This document shows, piece after piece, positions 1-11,500 of a DNA stretch of 64,000 nt (the stretch's first letter is position 1; each line of letters starts with the position of its first letter). Source of the stretch: Hymenopellis radicata (taxonomy: Eukaryota; Basidiomycota; Agaricomycetes; Agaricales; Physalacriaceae); contig JADNRX010000048.1 of assembly GCA_015501595.1 (NCBI GenBank), positions 154,918 to 218,917 on the forward strand. The letters run 5' to 3'. The translations under genes were made by a program, and so were the position numbers. A model generated the notes under the pieces. That model was not told the origin of the DNA and made no database searches. It saw nothing but the letters and a program-made list of their open reading frames with translations.

Positions 1-3000
1 GAGCGGCCTAATCTTTTTTGAGGATGGCAACGGGAATAATCGACTCTGCGTGCCAAAATCGCTAAGACTCGAAGTGATGAGTCTAGTTCACAACTCACCT
101 GCGGAAAGCGCACATGCCGGTTATCATCGAGGATACAATCGCCTAGCAGGAACGCACTATTGGCCAGGGATGTCTCGTGACCTAAAGCAATATGTGAGTA
201 CATGCGACATCTGCCAGAAGACGAAACCGCGCAGACACGCACCTGTCGGCCTCCTTCAGCCCATACCTATCCCAACCACGCCATTTGAAGTGGTCAGCAT
301 GGACTTCATACCTGAATTACCGCTATCATCAGGAAAGTTTGACAATGTCCTAGTACTAGTTGACAAACTCACCAAGTTTGGGATCTTCGTTCCGTGTTCC
401 GTCCAAATTGACTCTAAGGAAACAGCGGAGATATTCGTTAAGGAGATCATATGCAAATACGGCATACCGAAACAAGTGATCACGGACCGTGATACACGTT
501 GGCGAAATTCATTCTGGAAGGAGGTGTGTGAGCTTATGGGCATGAAGAGAGCTTTGACAACTTCTCACCACCCACAAGCAGATGGACAGACTGAGGTCAT
601 GAATCAAGGACTGGAGATCGCACTCCGTGCATACGTCGCGCCCGCTCGGAATGACTGGGATAGGTGGCTCGACCGATTAGCGTTGTCGTACAACACGACG
701 CCACATTCAAGCACAGCGCGCTCACCTGCGTTTCTCCTATATGGATATCATCCTGTAACGGAGTCCGCCATCCTAAGCGATCCGGATTACATCCCTCGTT
801 CAGTAGGCGACCTTGTTACAGCGGGGGGTATATCAGGTAAGATTAACGAAAAACACGAAGAAGACGCAGCGGTCGACATGGCAGAACAATTTGAGGCAGA
901 ACGGAATCAAGCCAAAGACGCGTTGACGTTAAGCCGCGCCTTTCAAGAAAAGTCATATAACAAGGGGCGATTACTCACCGAATTCGAAGAAGGAGACTTC
1001 GTAGTCTTGAACCCTCATAGTCTTGAATTGCTGAAGAAAGAGGAGAAGGGCCGCGGAAGGAAGCTCCTCCATCAGTAAGTTGGGACCCGCATATGAAGCA
1101 TAGCACGGAAAATGGCATGGCTGGATTTACGGCCATGCCATAGCCATGCTCACCGACATCGTTATGTCTGACATGCCCATATGCTGTTCTGGCATGGGAA
1201 GGTCAGACATGCTCACTGCTGAGAGATCAAAGCCAGACTTCACTTGAGCAACTTATTTGGCATCCCCGCGTTCATCGTTAGCCGCAACTCGCACTCGTAC
1301 TCGTACTCGCGAAGATCAAGACGCGTAGCTGGTACGTCATACGCCCACGTGCATGTTGGACTTCCGCATTTTTCGAAGTCCGACATTGCGCTCTTGCCAT
1401 CTCCCATTATTGCCAACGACTGCAAACACGCCGACGACGACTCCAGCGACACCGCGGACGAAAGCAACAACGACCTTGCTACCAATGGCCACACGATTGC
1501 GAGGAATTTGGATGACTATCCATGGGATATGCGCAGCGATGCGAATCACGGCCAGGCGGATTACGTTGATCACCACTATGCTGACGACAAAGACAACTTC
1601 TAGGCAACCAACTACGACTTTGACTAGGCATACAACAACGACTTGGACTAGGCCGACATCATCGTTTATGGGCATTAACATTCTGGTACGTCTTGTATTC
1701 TTCTAGTCGACTACGTTGACAATGACGACTAAGGCTTTCGATCTTGAATGCGAAATAGGAAGCCTCAACGATGCCCAAGAACGACTCAGCAAGGACGGCG
1801 TCGACACTGCCATACAAGGATTGTCGACTATTCGGTGTGTTAGTGTTGTCCGATTTCACGGTTACTTTCTTACCTTCCTTTGGTTTCCTTCAAGTCGCTG
1901 CTCCTTGCGCTGTATGCTCCGCTGTCTCTTGTCCTGATGGACTTACCGTTGCGGCAGACGACTGCAAAAACGACTAGCACCGACAGTCAGGCGCCGACGA
2001 AGACCGCTTGTAGACGTTTGTCGTTGTGACGCCATGACGTAGCTTGACCTTTAGTATAACCCGCGCACGGAGCTCTCAACAATTGGACTACGGAGACGAT
2101 GACGACGAGGAGCTGGGTGGACGACACCAACGAACACTAGGCGGACAACGACAATGACGAGGCGGATGACGAGGACGACTATGACTAGGTGGACGAATAC
2201 GACGGCGACGCCCACCTAGGACGACGACTATTGCGAACACACGGGCAGCGACAACGGTGACGACACCGACGAACATGAGACGCATGCACAAGCGCATAGA
2301 CGATGCCTATGGTAAGTACGCACATCAATGCTACTACAAACACTTGGCTGACACATCGAGCATCCAGACGGCAACTCCAGCGAGCACCAAGGCGCTCGCC
2401 TTAACAATGCGGTTTAACGCCTTCGAGAATGCGGTGAAGGTGGCGGGGGATGTTGGCAGTTGCCGGTGCGGTTATCAACGGCTGGCCGTTGCTGTAGGCA
2501 TATACAGTAGCACATACCCATACACGAATACGTGTTCATTACATTGTGTATTCAATCCAAATGTTTATTTCTGCATGCAAAATCTTTTGGAATACTAAGC
2601 ATAACAATGGCATGCGGAGGCATGGCCAGCCCGCATGGTAGGAGCATGGCTACGGCATAACTGGATATGCAAGGCTGCATGGCAAACCTGGTGTACCTCA
2701 TAATGATATGCTGATGTGTGGCTGCATAATCGACATAATCGGCATGTTGCCATGCTAGCCATGCAGATGCCAACTTACTGATGTCCCGAAATACGACGGT
2801 CCATTTCAGATAACACGGAAACTAAGCCCCGTCGCTTATCAGCTTCGCCTACCAACGGACAGTCGCCTGCACCCAGTGTTGAATATAGCACATCTCGAGA
2901 AATATGAAGTCTCGCCAGCAGAACTCGGAACGCGCCCAGAGAAACATTTCGATCCTACGGACTTGGAAGATCTTGAGGAGGAAACAGAGATCGAAAGGAT

Positions 3001-3190
3001 AGTACAAGAAAAGATGTTCCGAAACAAAGGAAAGCATAAACGCGTAAAGAAGTATAAAATTCGTTGGAAAGGACAGGATCCAAGTCAGGACAGATGGAAG
3101 ACAGCGAAAGAGTTGAAGAACGCACCTTACGTCCTAGAAGAATGGTTGCAGACGCGATCGAAAGAGAAAGAACAAGACGCGTCAGCGTGA
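1..3190 (+). pseudogene. pol: integrase and chromodomain, split by an insertion
   Basis: The C-terminal part of a gypsy polyprotein inserts retrotransposon cDNA into chromatin. In the residue numbering of the ORF starting at 50, an HHCC zinc-binding unit (H22, H26, C52, C55) is followed by the catalytic triad D85, D146, E182, which has the classic 35-residue D-E spacing (TDRD..., HPQADGQTE). The C-terminal GPY/F-type segment resumes at 2783 as KYDGPFQI and runs into a chromodomain (YKIRWKG...W) ending at the stop at 3190. Reading stops at 1076-1078 inside an inserted element. Removing 1073-2780 and one copy of the 2-bp AT repeat restores one continuous frame, so the copy was coding when hit. 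No catalytic residue is missing. Confidence 0.9.
1073..2780. mobile_element. non-autonomous TIR element inserted in gypsy pol
   Basis: The termini are perfect 11-bp inverted repeats, CAGTAAGTTGG at 1073-1083 and CCAACTTACTG at 2770-2780, each flanked by AT, which is consistent with a 2-bp target duplication. Both subterminal zones are crowded with GGCATGG/CCATGCC motifs (about 1110-1215 and 2610-2770), a typical arrangement for transposase binding sites. The interior holds GAC-rich, low-complexity sequence (1430-2280) with no recognisable transposase, so the element would depend on a transposase elsewhere. The superfamily is not assigned. TA-target mariner elements normally duplicate TA, not AT. 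Confidence 0.8.
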
Positions 3191-3572
3191 TGTCACAGTA
3201 ACACATCATTTCGGATCAGCTAAATCGGGAACACAAGCGTTCACGCAGGCAAGCTATCTTCTTCGGCTCATTCCATACGACCATTTCATTTCCACCACTT
3301 CATTTTCTCTTAACTATGTTCATAACGAATTGCCGGGAGGCATAATCAAGATTCTCACGTTTACCCAAAGGAGAAGTAATTCCGGAGGTTTTGCCTCCTC
3401 GAATCACGACTTCATTTCGCACTCACTTCCTGATTATTGTTCTTCCTCTCTGACTACGTCCATCATGACTTATCATGATTCCTGCAAGGCATGGCCTCGA
3501 CTACGGAGCACGCGCTCGGAAGCGAGACGCAGAAGATATAAAAACCATACGGCGAAACAGAGAATCCTCACA

Positions 3573-5097
3573 ATGTCCAACTCAACTCCCACTAACAACT
3601 CTTACTCGCCTTTCACCAGGCTTATTCCTGTTCCTGTTCCACGTTCACATCCCCTTTATCGAATCCTACAACGCCTAACGACCAACGCTATCATACCTAT
3701 TCTGGAAGAACTCGTCGCGCCCGGTGTCGCTGACCCCGTCGCGTCCGACATAGTCCAACTTCCTAATGGGAACTTCGGCCTTTCCAGGGATTCCATCGCG
3801 AGGACCGTCATCGCGTTCTTAGTCCTTCGTAAGTTGGGGTTCATCGTAGTTCCATCGACGCTAAATCCTCCGCAGGAGACCTTATGTTCTATGGACTACA
3901 GAACGAATCGTCGCCTCCACTGTCCAACGATGCAATCGTCGATATCATGTTCGAAGTATCCGACGATAATGTGGTCGCGCGCAGAGTAAGTATTCTATAC
4001 TACGCGAAGTCAATCCTCTTAACCTAGTTTTAGCAGGCCCATCGTTGTTTAACCTACATTCCCATGTTTCTCGATGTAGCGTGGCCGAACTATGCAGATG
4101 CGCGTGCGCACCTCAAGACGAACCACTTCTATCTTCGTCACATGATTGTGCTGTTGACCAACATTGTCCGCAGCACCGAGGACGACGGTACGGCAGCGAG
4201 ATGGAACTTTGGCGCCACGGAGGATTGGACCTCTTTCGATTTTCTATCTGCTGTTACTCCCGGGCTTATCCTCTTTCTTTCTGAAATGCAGAGGCTGTCC
4301 GGCGACACCGATCGCTTCTTGCGCTCGACTAGTCGGGAGAGTCCTGAGCCTGATCTCGACGCGATCTTCGAGGAATATATAGTTCATCAGGACGACTCTT
4401 CTGATCCTCCTCGGACGAGGGTCGATGTTTACATCTCGAACGCGCCCCGTCGTCCTACCATCCCCTTACCGGAAGTGCCGCCAAATTCCCCTACTCCGTC
4501 ATCGACCAGTTCGGACAATTCATCTGTCTTTGTCAATAACTTCTCCCCGATCTCCGAGGTCGACCGACAGGACCCCATGTATAGGTGTTCGGGTGTGTAT
4601 CTCTCGGACTCTAGTATTGCTTCGACCCCGTTGCTCGGGGCCCAGCAAGAAAGCGAAGAGGAAGAGTCCGCCAAGACGGAGTCTGACTCTGACAGCGTGT
4701 CTTTCAGCCACCTTGCTGACCGCACAGCGGGTTCGTCTTATGATTATCATTGTTTATCTTTACTAAAGTTCAGACAGGCATCGCGATAGAGGACTCCGAC
4801 CGCGACGTCGAAATGGATTCCTTGAATCTTAGTCAATTCGACTTCCCGTTCCCTCCGGATTCATCGGCAATCTTTCAAGACGGAACGCCCTCTCACGAGG
4901 AGCTGTGCGATGGCATTATCGCGCCATCCATGGAGGTGCCAAACACTTACCACTACCAGACGCCAAACTCATCCACCGAAAGCTTTCAGGACCAACCGAG
5001 GGTAAACAGTTCCGAGGAGGATGTGGTTATCGCCATGAACCGCTTCCGACGGCGGGGTCGAGTTCCCAGGCGTCGTCCAAGGCACCGTCGTACTTGA
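3573..5097 (+). CDS. unknown spliced protein at the env position of the gypsy element
   Basis: Four exons can be read with standard sites: 3573-3828, 3876-3985, 4037-4730 and 4778-5097. The introns are 47-51 bp with GT-AG ends, and the joins keep frame throughout, giving about 459 residues. The N-terminal half (about 250 residues) is hydrophobic-helical in character and could be a globular domain. The second half is rich in S, P, T, D and E, and the C-terminus is strongly basic (RFRRRG then arginine-rich). No signal peptide, transmembrane segment, zinc knuckle or protease motif was seen, so it is neither an obvious envelope nor a gag protein. It lies between the pol stop (3190) and the putative polypurine tract (5117). 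Function unknown. It may be an additional retrotransposon ORF, or a host gene caught between two unrelated fragments. Confidence 0.75.
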
Positions 5098-5295
5098 GGT
5101 GAGTAACTTCAAGCACGGGGGGCTATGTTATGGATCTCTGACTGTCGAAAGTAGTTCGGCACCGCTCGTAGCCTACTAAATTTCTCTATCCTTTCAGTTA
5201 CTCATTTTGAATCATCGGTAGGCCTGTGCTACCGCCTAATTAGTCGTTCTGACTCCTTTTGACTCGTTCTCTGACTCATGACCCCATTGTACCAG

Positions 5296-5303
5296 TATAT
5301 AAA
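5296..5303 (+). promoter_or_regulatory. TATA box inside the LTR
   Basis: TATATAAA lies about 170 bp into the putative LTR, a position expected for the U3 promoter of an LTR retrotransposon. Downstream sequence to 5679 would then be R-U5. Assigned by motif only. Confidence 0.45.
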
Positions 5304-5393
5304 TGTGCTTTCAGCACCTAGATGACCTTTACCTTTTACTTACCCATGATCACAACGTTACATATTACTTCGAATTACACTACTTTGTTCTAA

Positions 5394-5505
5394 CACGCGA
5401 GATAAGACTTCGCAAGGACATCAACCAACTAAGTGCACGCGAGATCAGACTTCGCGCCCACAAACTCTCTCACATTCTTGGCACACGCGCGATCAGACTG
5501 CGCGC
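5394..5505 (+). repeat. three imperfect copies of a CACGCGAGATCAGACTTCGC unit
   Basis: Copies lie at about 5394-5413, 5436-5456 and 5484-5505, downstream of the TATA motif in the LTR. They are separated by unrelated spacers of about 20-30 bp. Each unit contains a small palindromic CGCG...CGCG arrangement. They could be transcribed R/U5 sequence elements. Their role is unknown. Confidence 0.6.
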
Positions 5506-5679
5506 TAAGATTGTTTCTCATTCGGACTACACTACACTACGTTCGTTACAGTCCTCACTTGTAACCGAACCCACAACCTCGCGTACGCACGCGCATCACC
5601 CAGCACAGGTGCACAGCCACGCTGCTCACTTGCACAGCTTTTCGGCAAGCTGCACCCGATTTTATACACTTTCGCAACA

Positions 5680-6417
5680 GCTACCCAGCGACTATTGGGC
5701 CCGAGACGACAGCAGAGGTTTCCGTCGTGGATGCTCTGCAGAAGTACATGATGGAGGACGCTCAAGAGCGTTTGAAGGAGGTGATTTGCTCTTCAGGGAT
5801 GATGAAGACCGAGCCCATCAAGATATTCGCTATTGCGTGCCGCTGTCGCTGGGCAGATATTGCTCGCGCAGCTGCCAAGGAGATTCTTCGTATCCCGCTT
5901 CCTAAATGGGAAAATTCAGCAGAACTGCGCGTCATTACTGGCATGGACTATCACTTTCTTCAGCAGTATTTCCTGGAATGTTCTCGAGCGAGTGTTCACG
6001 CCCTAAGCGGTTTTTTGGGATCCATTGATCCTGGTATCACAATAAACGCCGAGGACCGCTCATCCCTCACTATGACATGCTCGACGTGTTCGAAAACTCA
6101 TATTTGTTTGCACTACATAACAGGCGGTACACCGTTCGATGGATTCTATGGACATAAGTGGCTTGATGATTTTATTCTCCAGGCGCGCGGATGCCTCAGA
6201 GAATCTCCCGGAGCAGACATTACATCTGACGAGCTCATGGGTGTAGCTGTGCATGCCGCAGGAAGAGCCTGTAAGGAGTCTTCTGCTCAGGAGGTACGGA
6301 AGATCGTCCGCATTATCAACAATGGATTGCAAGCGGTCATTGAAAAGGTTTGTGGTACTGCCGTCCCTCGTATCGACTTACCTCAATCTATAGGTCGAAC
6401 TGAAATTGGACTTCTGA
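5680..6417 (+). pseudogene. BTB/POZ-family protein, C-terminal part
   Basis: The frame opens directly at the LTR boundary and runs to 6347. An intron (6348-6393) leads to a last short exon ending in VELKLDF and a stop at 6415-6417. The segment after the BTB fold is recognisable from the mushroom BTB family: an ALQKYMMEDA helix, KEVICSSG, then KIFAIACRCRW and a later DYH...LECSRA region. The N-terminal BTB domain itself is absent, most likely because it lies on the other side of the retrotransposon, outside the window. The remaining part looks undamaged, suggesting a young insertion. BTB proteins usually mediate protein-protein contacts, including with Cul3 ligases. The specific role here is unknown. 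Confidence 0.75.
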
Positions 6418-6649
6418 GTCTTTCGGGGGGAACATTTCGTCTTTTAGTTCCGCTGTGTACGTCTACTATCGCCCATTTCATGCTTTGTTATTAACCTTCT
6501 TCGTCCTAGTATCAGTGCTATGTCTCGCATGAGTCTGTTACCGAGTGATATGTCTGTTAATATACGAGTGCTGACCGTGAATGGACTGTGAGTGCTTTTG
6601 GAAACGTACATGCTGTAAGAATGTAGAGTGGTTGTTGATCAATAGTCCT

Positions 6650-7347
6650 GACTCGGTGAGACCGGGTGAGTTGCCCGGCCCTACAGCAGAGGCACGTGGC
6701 CGTGATCCTGCTCTGTCGACGAGCTGTTGGTGCGGAAGACAGTCCAAGCGTTGGAGTCGCGGCATTTGCGGCTCAGACACGAGCTCTACGATCCTCGCCC
6801 GCCTCCACAGTACCCGTATGTTCGTGCCACATCGGCATACACAGCGGTGGTCCAGCTATATGCGAGGTGTGGCCAGCTTCCGACGGGCGATCGTTTAGCA
6901 TCTCGTGGTTTGGCGGCACGAAGCCTGTGTCGGTATGGGTGTCGAGCAATCGACGACGAGCATCACATCTTCATCGACTGTCGCAGGTTCCATAAACTTC
7001 GCAAGGAAGCCACGGTGAGCGTATCAAGACTCACGGCGACGAGGATTGATGATACATTGGGTGCAGGTGTACAGGGCGACTTTGGTCCGCTACGAACGGC
7101 AGCCGAGCTGCTGTTCTCGCGCGATGGTTCAGTATGGCCGCTCGGGAGCTCAACATATTACCTGGGCTACCTGCCTCCGTTGGACGCGCTCCTTTCGGCA
7201 GTTCGATTTGACACGGTCATCGCCCGGGAAAAGTTCTTGTCTGGTATAAGTAAGGGGTGGCACTATAGTGGGATAAGGCTGGCTTCAAGGATATTTGGAT
7301 TGTATCAGAAAGAGAGGCGGGATGCAGAGATTAAACGGACGAGATAG
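6650..7347 (+). pseudogene. non-LTR retrotransposon (LINE) C-terminal fragment
   Basis: The frame ending at 7347 encodes a Cys-His cluster of the zf-RVT type (RLCRYGCRAIDDEHHIFIDC: C-x3-C-x8-H-x4-C). This sits at the C-terminus of fungal LINE-like reverse transcriptases. Upstream, related coding text appears in other frames between 6650 and 6760, indicating frameshifts. No reverse transcriptase catalytic box (YADD type) and no poly(A) tail are present. It is a dead 5'-truncated copy lying just downstream of the BTB remnant on the same strand. Confidence 0.6.
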
Positions 7348-8034
7348 AACCGTGATTACTTTACCTTATTGGGTCCGTCGAGGCGCTTTGTCCTTAGTCA
7401 CTTGTTTGGCGGAGGCGGATATCACAACTTCTCATTCTCATTCAAATTCCAGAAGCTCGTTGACATCTACTGCCAAGTTCCATGCTACATAGATCCTTCA
7501 GCACCCTCGGTGACCTAACCTTAGGACTATGTGACTTCCGACGCTTCTCCGCGTATACTGTCGGCGGAAAGCATCGTCGTCAAGACTCAACTCCGTAACT
7601 ACTTATAGCTACTGCTAGCGTCAATCATTTGCAGGACCTTGACTTGTCGTGAAGTCTTCCGCAGACGGCGTCCCACCGTCTCGTGGGTCAGGTGTCCCAG
7701 TCGACTTTCTTTCTGTCTCGGAGATTACTAACGCCTGTGGTAGCTCAATCCATATCCTAAAGGGTGTCTGTGGTCCTGATTGAATGTTGACACAGCGTGA
7801 GTATGCATTCAGTCCGAAATCATTCTTCTTGTGACTTAATATACTCATGACAGCGCCTAATATAGCTTCAGAAATGGAGTGCATTCGGCGCCAATCCGGC
7901 GTCACATCTTTCCTTGACCAACTAGATCCAAATATTCTTGTCCCGCCTGACTTGTCCTCAAAGCGGCATAGGGTGTGGGCCTCCCGTTATAAGTATTTCT
8001 AATACCAAAAATTTCTCCCACCCTTCGTACAAAG
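7348..8034. other. intergenic, one weak minus-strand ORF
   Basis: No gene is recognised. A 94-codon minus ORF (7621-7905) has ordinary composition but no identifiable motif and no clear exon partners. The last 60 bp should contain the promoter and 5' UTR of the lectin-like gene starting at 8035. Confidence 0.4.
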
Positions 8035-8373
8035 ATGTCTCCCGTTGAAACAGGAAAATATGTTATCACCAACGTCCAATACGGCAACGTCGCGATCCTG
8101 GAGGATGGAAATACAGCGACGCCCGTCACGGCCGATATCTTTGACCAGAAAAATCACTCTCGAGTAAGCAGACTCACCTATTTCATATATTTCCTCGTAC
8201 TGACGAGCGTGAACAGTGGACTGTCACCGAGCTCAGCAACAAACGCTACACGATTGTGAACTTCGGAACAGCCACCGACGCCTACAGCGGTGACAGTGCT
8301 GACGAAGGCGATGTCGTCGAGGGTCGGCCCGGTAGAAACCAGCAGTGGGTTATCAAGGAGACAAACACGGTCA
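8035..8373 (+). pseudogene. beta-trefoil (ricin B-type) lectin-like protein, 5' part
   Basis: Exon 1 (8035-8163) and exon 2 (from 8217) are joined across a 53-bp GT-AG intron. The protein starts with a GKYVITNV strand followed by a second QWTVTELSNKRYTIVN repeat and NQQWVIKE. This is the repeated Q-W pattern of small cytosolic mushroom ricin-B-like lectins, and it also resembles I66-type protease inhibitors of the same fold. Members of this fold bind glycans or proteases, often in defence against grazers. Coding stops at the left end of the 9.5 kb element at 8374. The 3' part resumes at 17919. Both parts are free of stops, so the disruption looks recent. Confidence 0.7.
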
Positions 8374-8394
8374 TCAGGAAAAACCTACATTGCC
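8374..8394 (+). repeat. left TIR of the Plavaka-type element
   Basis: This 21-bp segment is the exact reverse complement of 17896-17916. It sits 108 bp beyond the stop-side end of the transposase gene. Confidence 0.9.
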
Positions 8395-8501
8395 TAATTA
8401 GTACCTTTTATGCATACTCACACCGCAGGATGCAATTTAGAACATTTTAGAACTATTTTAGACAGTAGATAGCACTAACATAGCAAAGCACAAATGAATA
8501 A

Positions 8502-11500
8502 TCAAGTATTAGACAATCGTCGAAGAAGCTTATACATATGTCGGTCACTGTAAGAGTTGAGATAGAAAGACTTGCACTTCTCGAGTACATTACTACTTGT
8601 CCATGCCCGAGGCGCAACCCGACCAAATCGAGGGAACAAATGAACACTTCGCTCAATCAAGCGGACATCAACAACACTCGCGATATACCCGCCATCAGTC
8701 TCGCACCGCGAGACCGAATATAAAGAACTGTCCGGATCTGGACATCCAAACGCAGTGAACCAGCAAACATACGCCATATGGGTGGGCCAGTCTGAGCGAG
8801 GAATGCCATTGAAGACACGCTTCATCATTCCGGGTGTCAAAGTGAACACCAACCGCACTTGAGCAATTCGGTAGCCTTGAGAGGAGATATTAGAGAAGAA
8901 AAATAATATGTTGTCGTGGTTGTCACCTTTGAGTCCATCTGCCAGTGACGCGTTGAGCGAGGCTTGGACGAGTGCAGTGTCGAATCGACCTGGAATGAGC
9001 CGGCGACGCTTGTCGCGACGAGCAGGTTGAATATGGAGGGAGTCGACAATGGTGGAATCTCGCCGGAGAGGATCTACGCGAGAATATTTGACACGGTGAT
9101 AGGTTGCGACACGTGTGACTGAACTGAGGTCAACATCGTGGGCAGCATCCTCTAAGCGTTGGCCGGAAAGAGAGGGATCACGAAGTTGAGCTGTAAAACG
9201 GGCGAGAGCAGGCAGGAAAAAAGTAGCGCCATGCACGTCTTGTAGTTTTTCCAGTGGTACCTTCCGAACGGAAGGATGTTTCGCCATTTGGAGGACGCGC
9301 TTGTCGAGGAAGCGGTCAGAGAAGAAAGCCGACACGTGTGCTGATGCCGCCAGCACCGGCACTTCTCGATTTGTTTGCCCATCGTTTTGACCACCGCCAT
9401 CATCTGCCTCTTCGTTTTCCTGCCGCCACCTCACAAACTGCCCGTGCCGCAAGATGGCCTCCTTCCGCTCCAGCCACGTGGTCATCTGGGGGTACTCGTC
9501 TTTCCGGTTCGTCGCCCGATAGGCATCCTTTGCAAGATCGATGTGCAACCTCTCGGTGTATTCGGTGTTAAAGTTGTCGAACGTTCCAAGGAGGCGAATG
9601 GATTCAATATAGTGGTTCAACGAGTGCAATTTCGGGATCTGGAAGTGCTCGCGGATGCCCAATGTGACGAAGACATCCTTATTTGCATGAAATCGATCGA
9701 GTGCGGCCTCAAGTAAGTCCAACGTTTTTTCGCTGTGAACTGGGTACTGAGCAAGATACAGGAAGTCGAGCATGGACTCGACAGCGCGAATTAGCTTTTG
9801 TCTGGTCGCCGCGTTATATCCTGGCAAAGGTAGGTCCACGATCAAGCCTAGTAATATGCTGGACATCTGATTATGCTCGACACCAGTTACTCGCGACAAC
9901 GAACTGATGCCTTTCAGGAAATGGCGGATATTATGGTTAGGCGGCAACCGTCTCGCACGCGCGTCAATTTCCCGGGGCCATAGGCATCGATAACCCATCG
10001 CTTCAAGTGTTTGAAGACGCCTTGATATAGCTGATGCAGCATATCAGGCGTAATCGCGAGATAGACATTCGACAAAGGTAAGCACTCCCAAAATGGATGG
10101 AAGATGGGCTTAATACCCGCTTCCTTGCAGGCATCCACAAACGCGGCCTCGCCATCATCCAGTGCAGCCAACGCCGTCAACGCCGCATTGAGATCCTTCA
10201 TCTCGCGTGCAGTGGTGTCCTTGCCGATGTCCTTGCGGCGAATCACGCACTTCGGGCACCGCCCTGTTGTGCTGCACGTCACCAGTACCTGCTCTGGATA
10301 ATCGCCAATATACGCCGCGAAAATTGGATGTGTTCGACGTCTCATGCCATCACCACTCGCCAGCACGACACCCATCTCGGCTGCATCCTTCAAAGGCTCA
10401 GTAATATGCCCGAGACACGCATGAAACAGGTTGGCAAGCATGTGCCTTCTTGCCGACTTGTTCGTGATGGTCTCCAGGCGAGACGTCGGAAGGTAGCCGA
10501 GGAGAACATACGCGCGCATCGAAGGTTTACGCCGTATTTCCTTGGGAATGTTACCGATGGTCATGTATACCGGGTACGCAGATTTGTTGCGAAACACTGT
10601 GATCTGCGTTTTATCTGACGATATGATGATTGGTATCAAGGTACCGCCAGGCGCAACAGCGTCAAGATACTCCTTCAACACCTGATTAGGTCTACCTCAT
10701 CCGGGCTAGCTGCGAACGTACCTGGCGCGACCACCACCAGTTTCCCGTGTACATATCGTGGTACGCTCGTGTCTCCTCTCCTTCGAACTGCAACTCAAAA
10801 TAGTGCTTCTCAGGCGAGAACTTCATATATGCTGCAAGATCCGGGTCCGAATAAAGAGCTTCGACACACTCCATAATATTACGAAAGTACAGCTCGTACA
10901 CTTCGCCATCGACGACGACCTCTTGGCAGTGGAAGGCGGGGCGCGACGGCAGTTTTTTATCGATGATCGTATTCAGTTCATTGGCGCTACGATACGAGAG
11001 CCCCAATTTATCGATAACCTACATTCGATGTGAGTGTATATAACTTTTAAAATAACAGTCTAACTTACTCCTGGAATAGCGAGTAGCTCGGTGAACGACG
11101 TTGAGCTGGGACCACGACACTTGGCCCAGTTGGCAACGAGCCAGTCCATTTCCGTTCGGAATGGGAAGAACTGGTTGTCCTCTGCTTCTCCGTCACCAGC
11201 ACCAGGTACGTAACTTATCCAGATATTCCTCGTTAGATGATTTATCGCTGGCGGCGGCAGGTAGTGGGGCACCTGCTCGCTTATCGGGGTAGGATTCCAC
11301 ACGCATCGTCTGATGCAGTGTGTTCTCCGGTGAAATTTCGGTGTCCTCTTGTTCGATCGTTATCACCGCTGATCATGTCAATGGGAGATGGAGGATTGGA
11401 TGAAATGATGGTGTCGTCGCCCTGAAATGCCGGGGACAACACGTCTGTGTCCTCTTCATCCGAGTCATTGGCAGCGGGTGGCTCCCAGCCATGCTCGCAG

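Larger units (their letters stand above)
1..5679 (+). mobile_element. Ty3/gypsy chromodomain retrotransposon, 3' part with 3' LTR
   Basis: The window opens inside a retrotransposon pol frame, which is already open upstream of the first start codon. It continues through integrase to a C-terminal chromodomain, which places it among Ty3/gypsy chromoviruses. A G-run at 5117-5122 followed by TGTTATGG at 5126 looks like a polypurine tract plus LTR start, and a TG...CA block ends at 5679, directly before a BTB gene remnant in frame. The 5' LTR, gag, protease and reverse transcriptase lie outside the window. The element is damaged by a TIR insertion at 1073-2780 and carries an extra gene at 3573-5097. 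The right boundary is inferred, because the matching 5' LTR cannot be seen. Confidence 0.6.
5126..5679 (+). repeat. putative LTR of the gypsy element
   Basis: The 554-bp block starts TGTTATGG and ends CAACA (TG...CA). A G-run precedes it at 5117-5122, and a TATA motif lies inside at 5296-5303. The sequence after 5679 is coding sequence of a BTB protein in frame, so 5679/5680 marks an insertion boundary. GCTA occurs on both sides (5122-5125 and 5680-5683). This would be a 4-bp duplication if the block were a solo LTR, but it is coincidental if the block is the 3' LTR of the element to the left. Without a second LTR copy in view, the boundaries are provisional. Confidence 0.5.
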
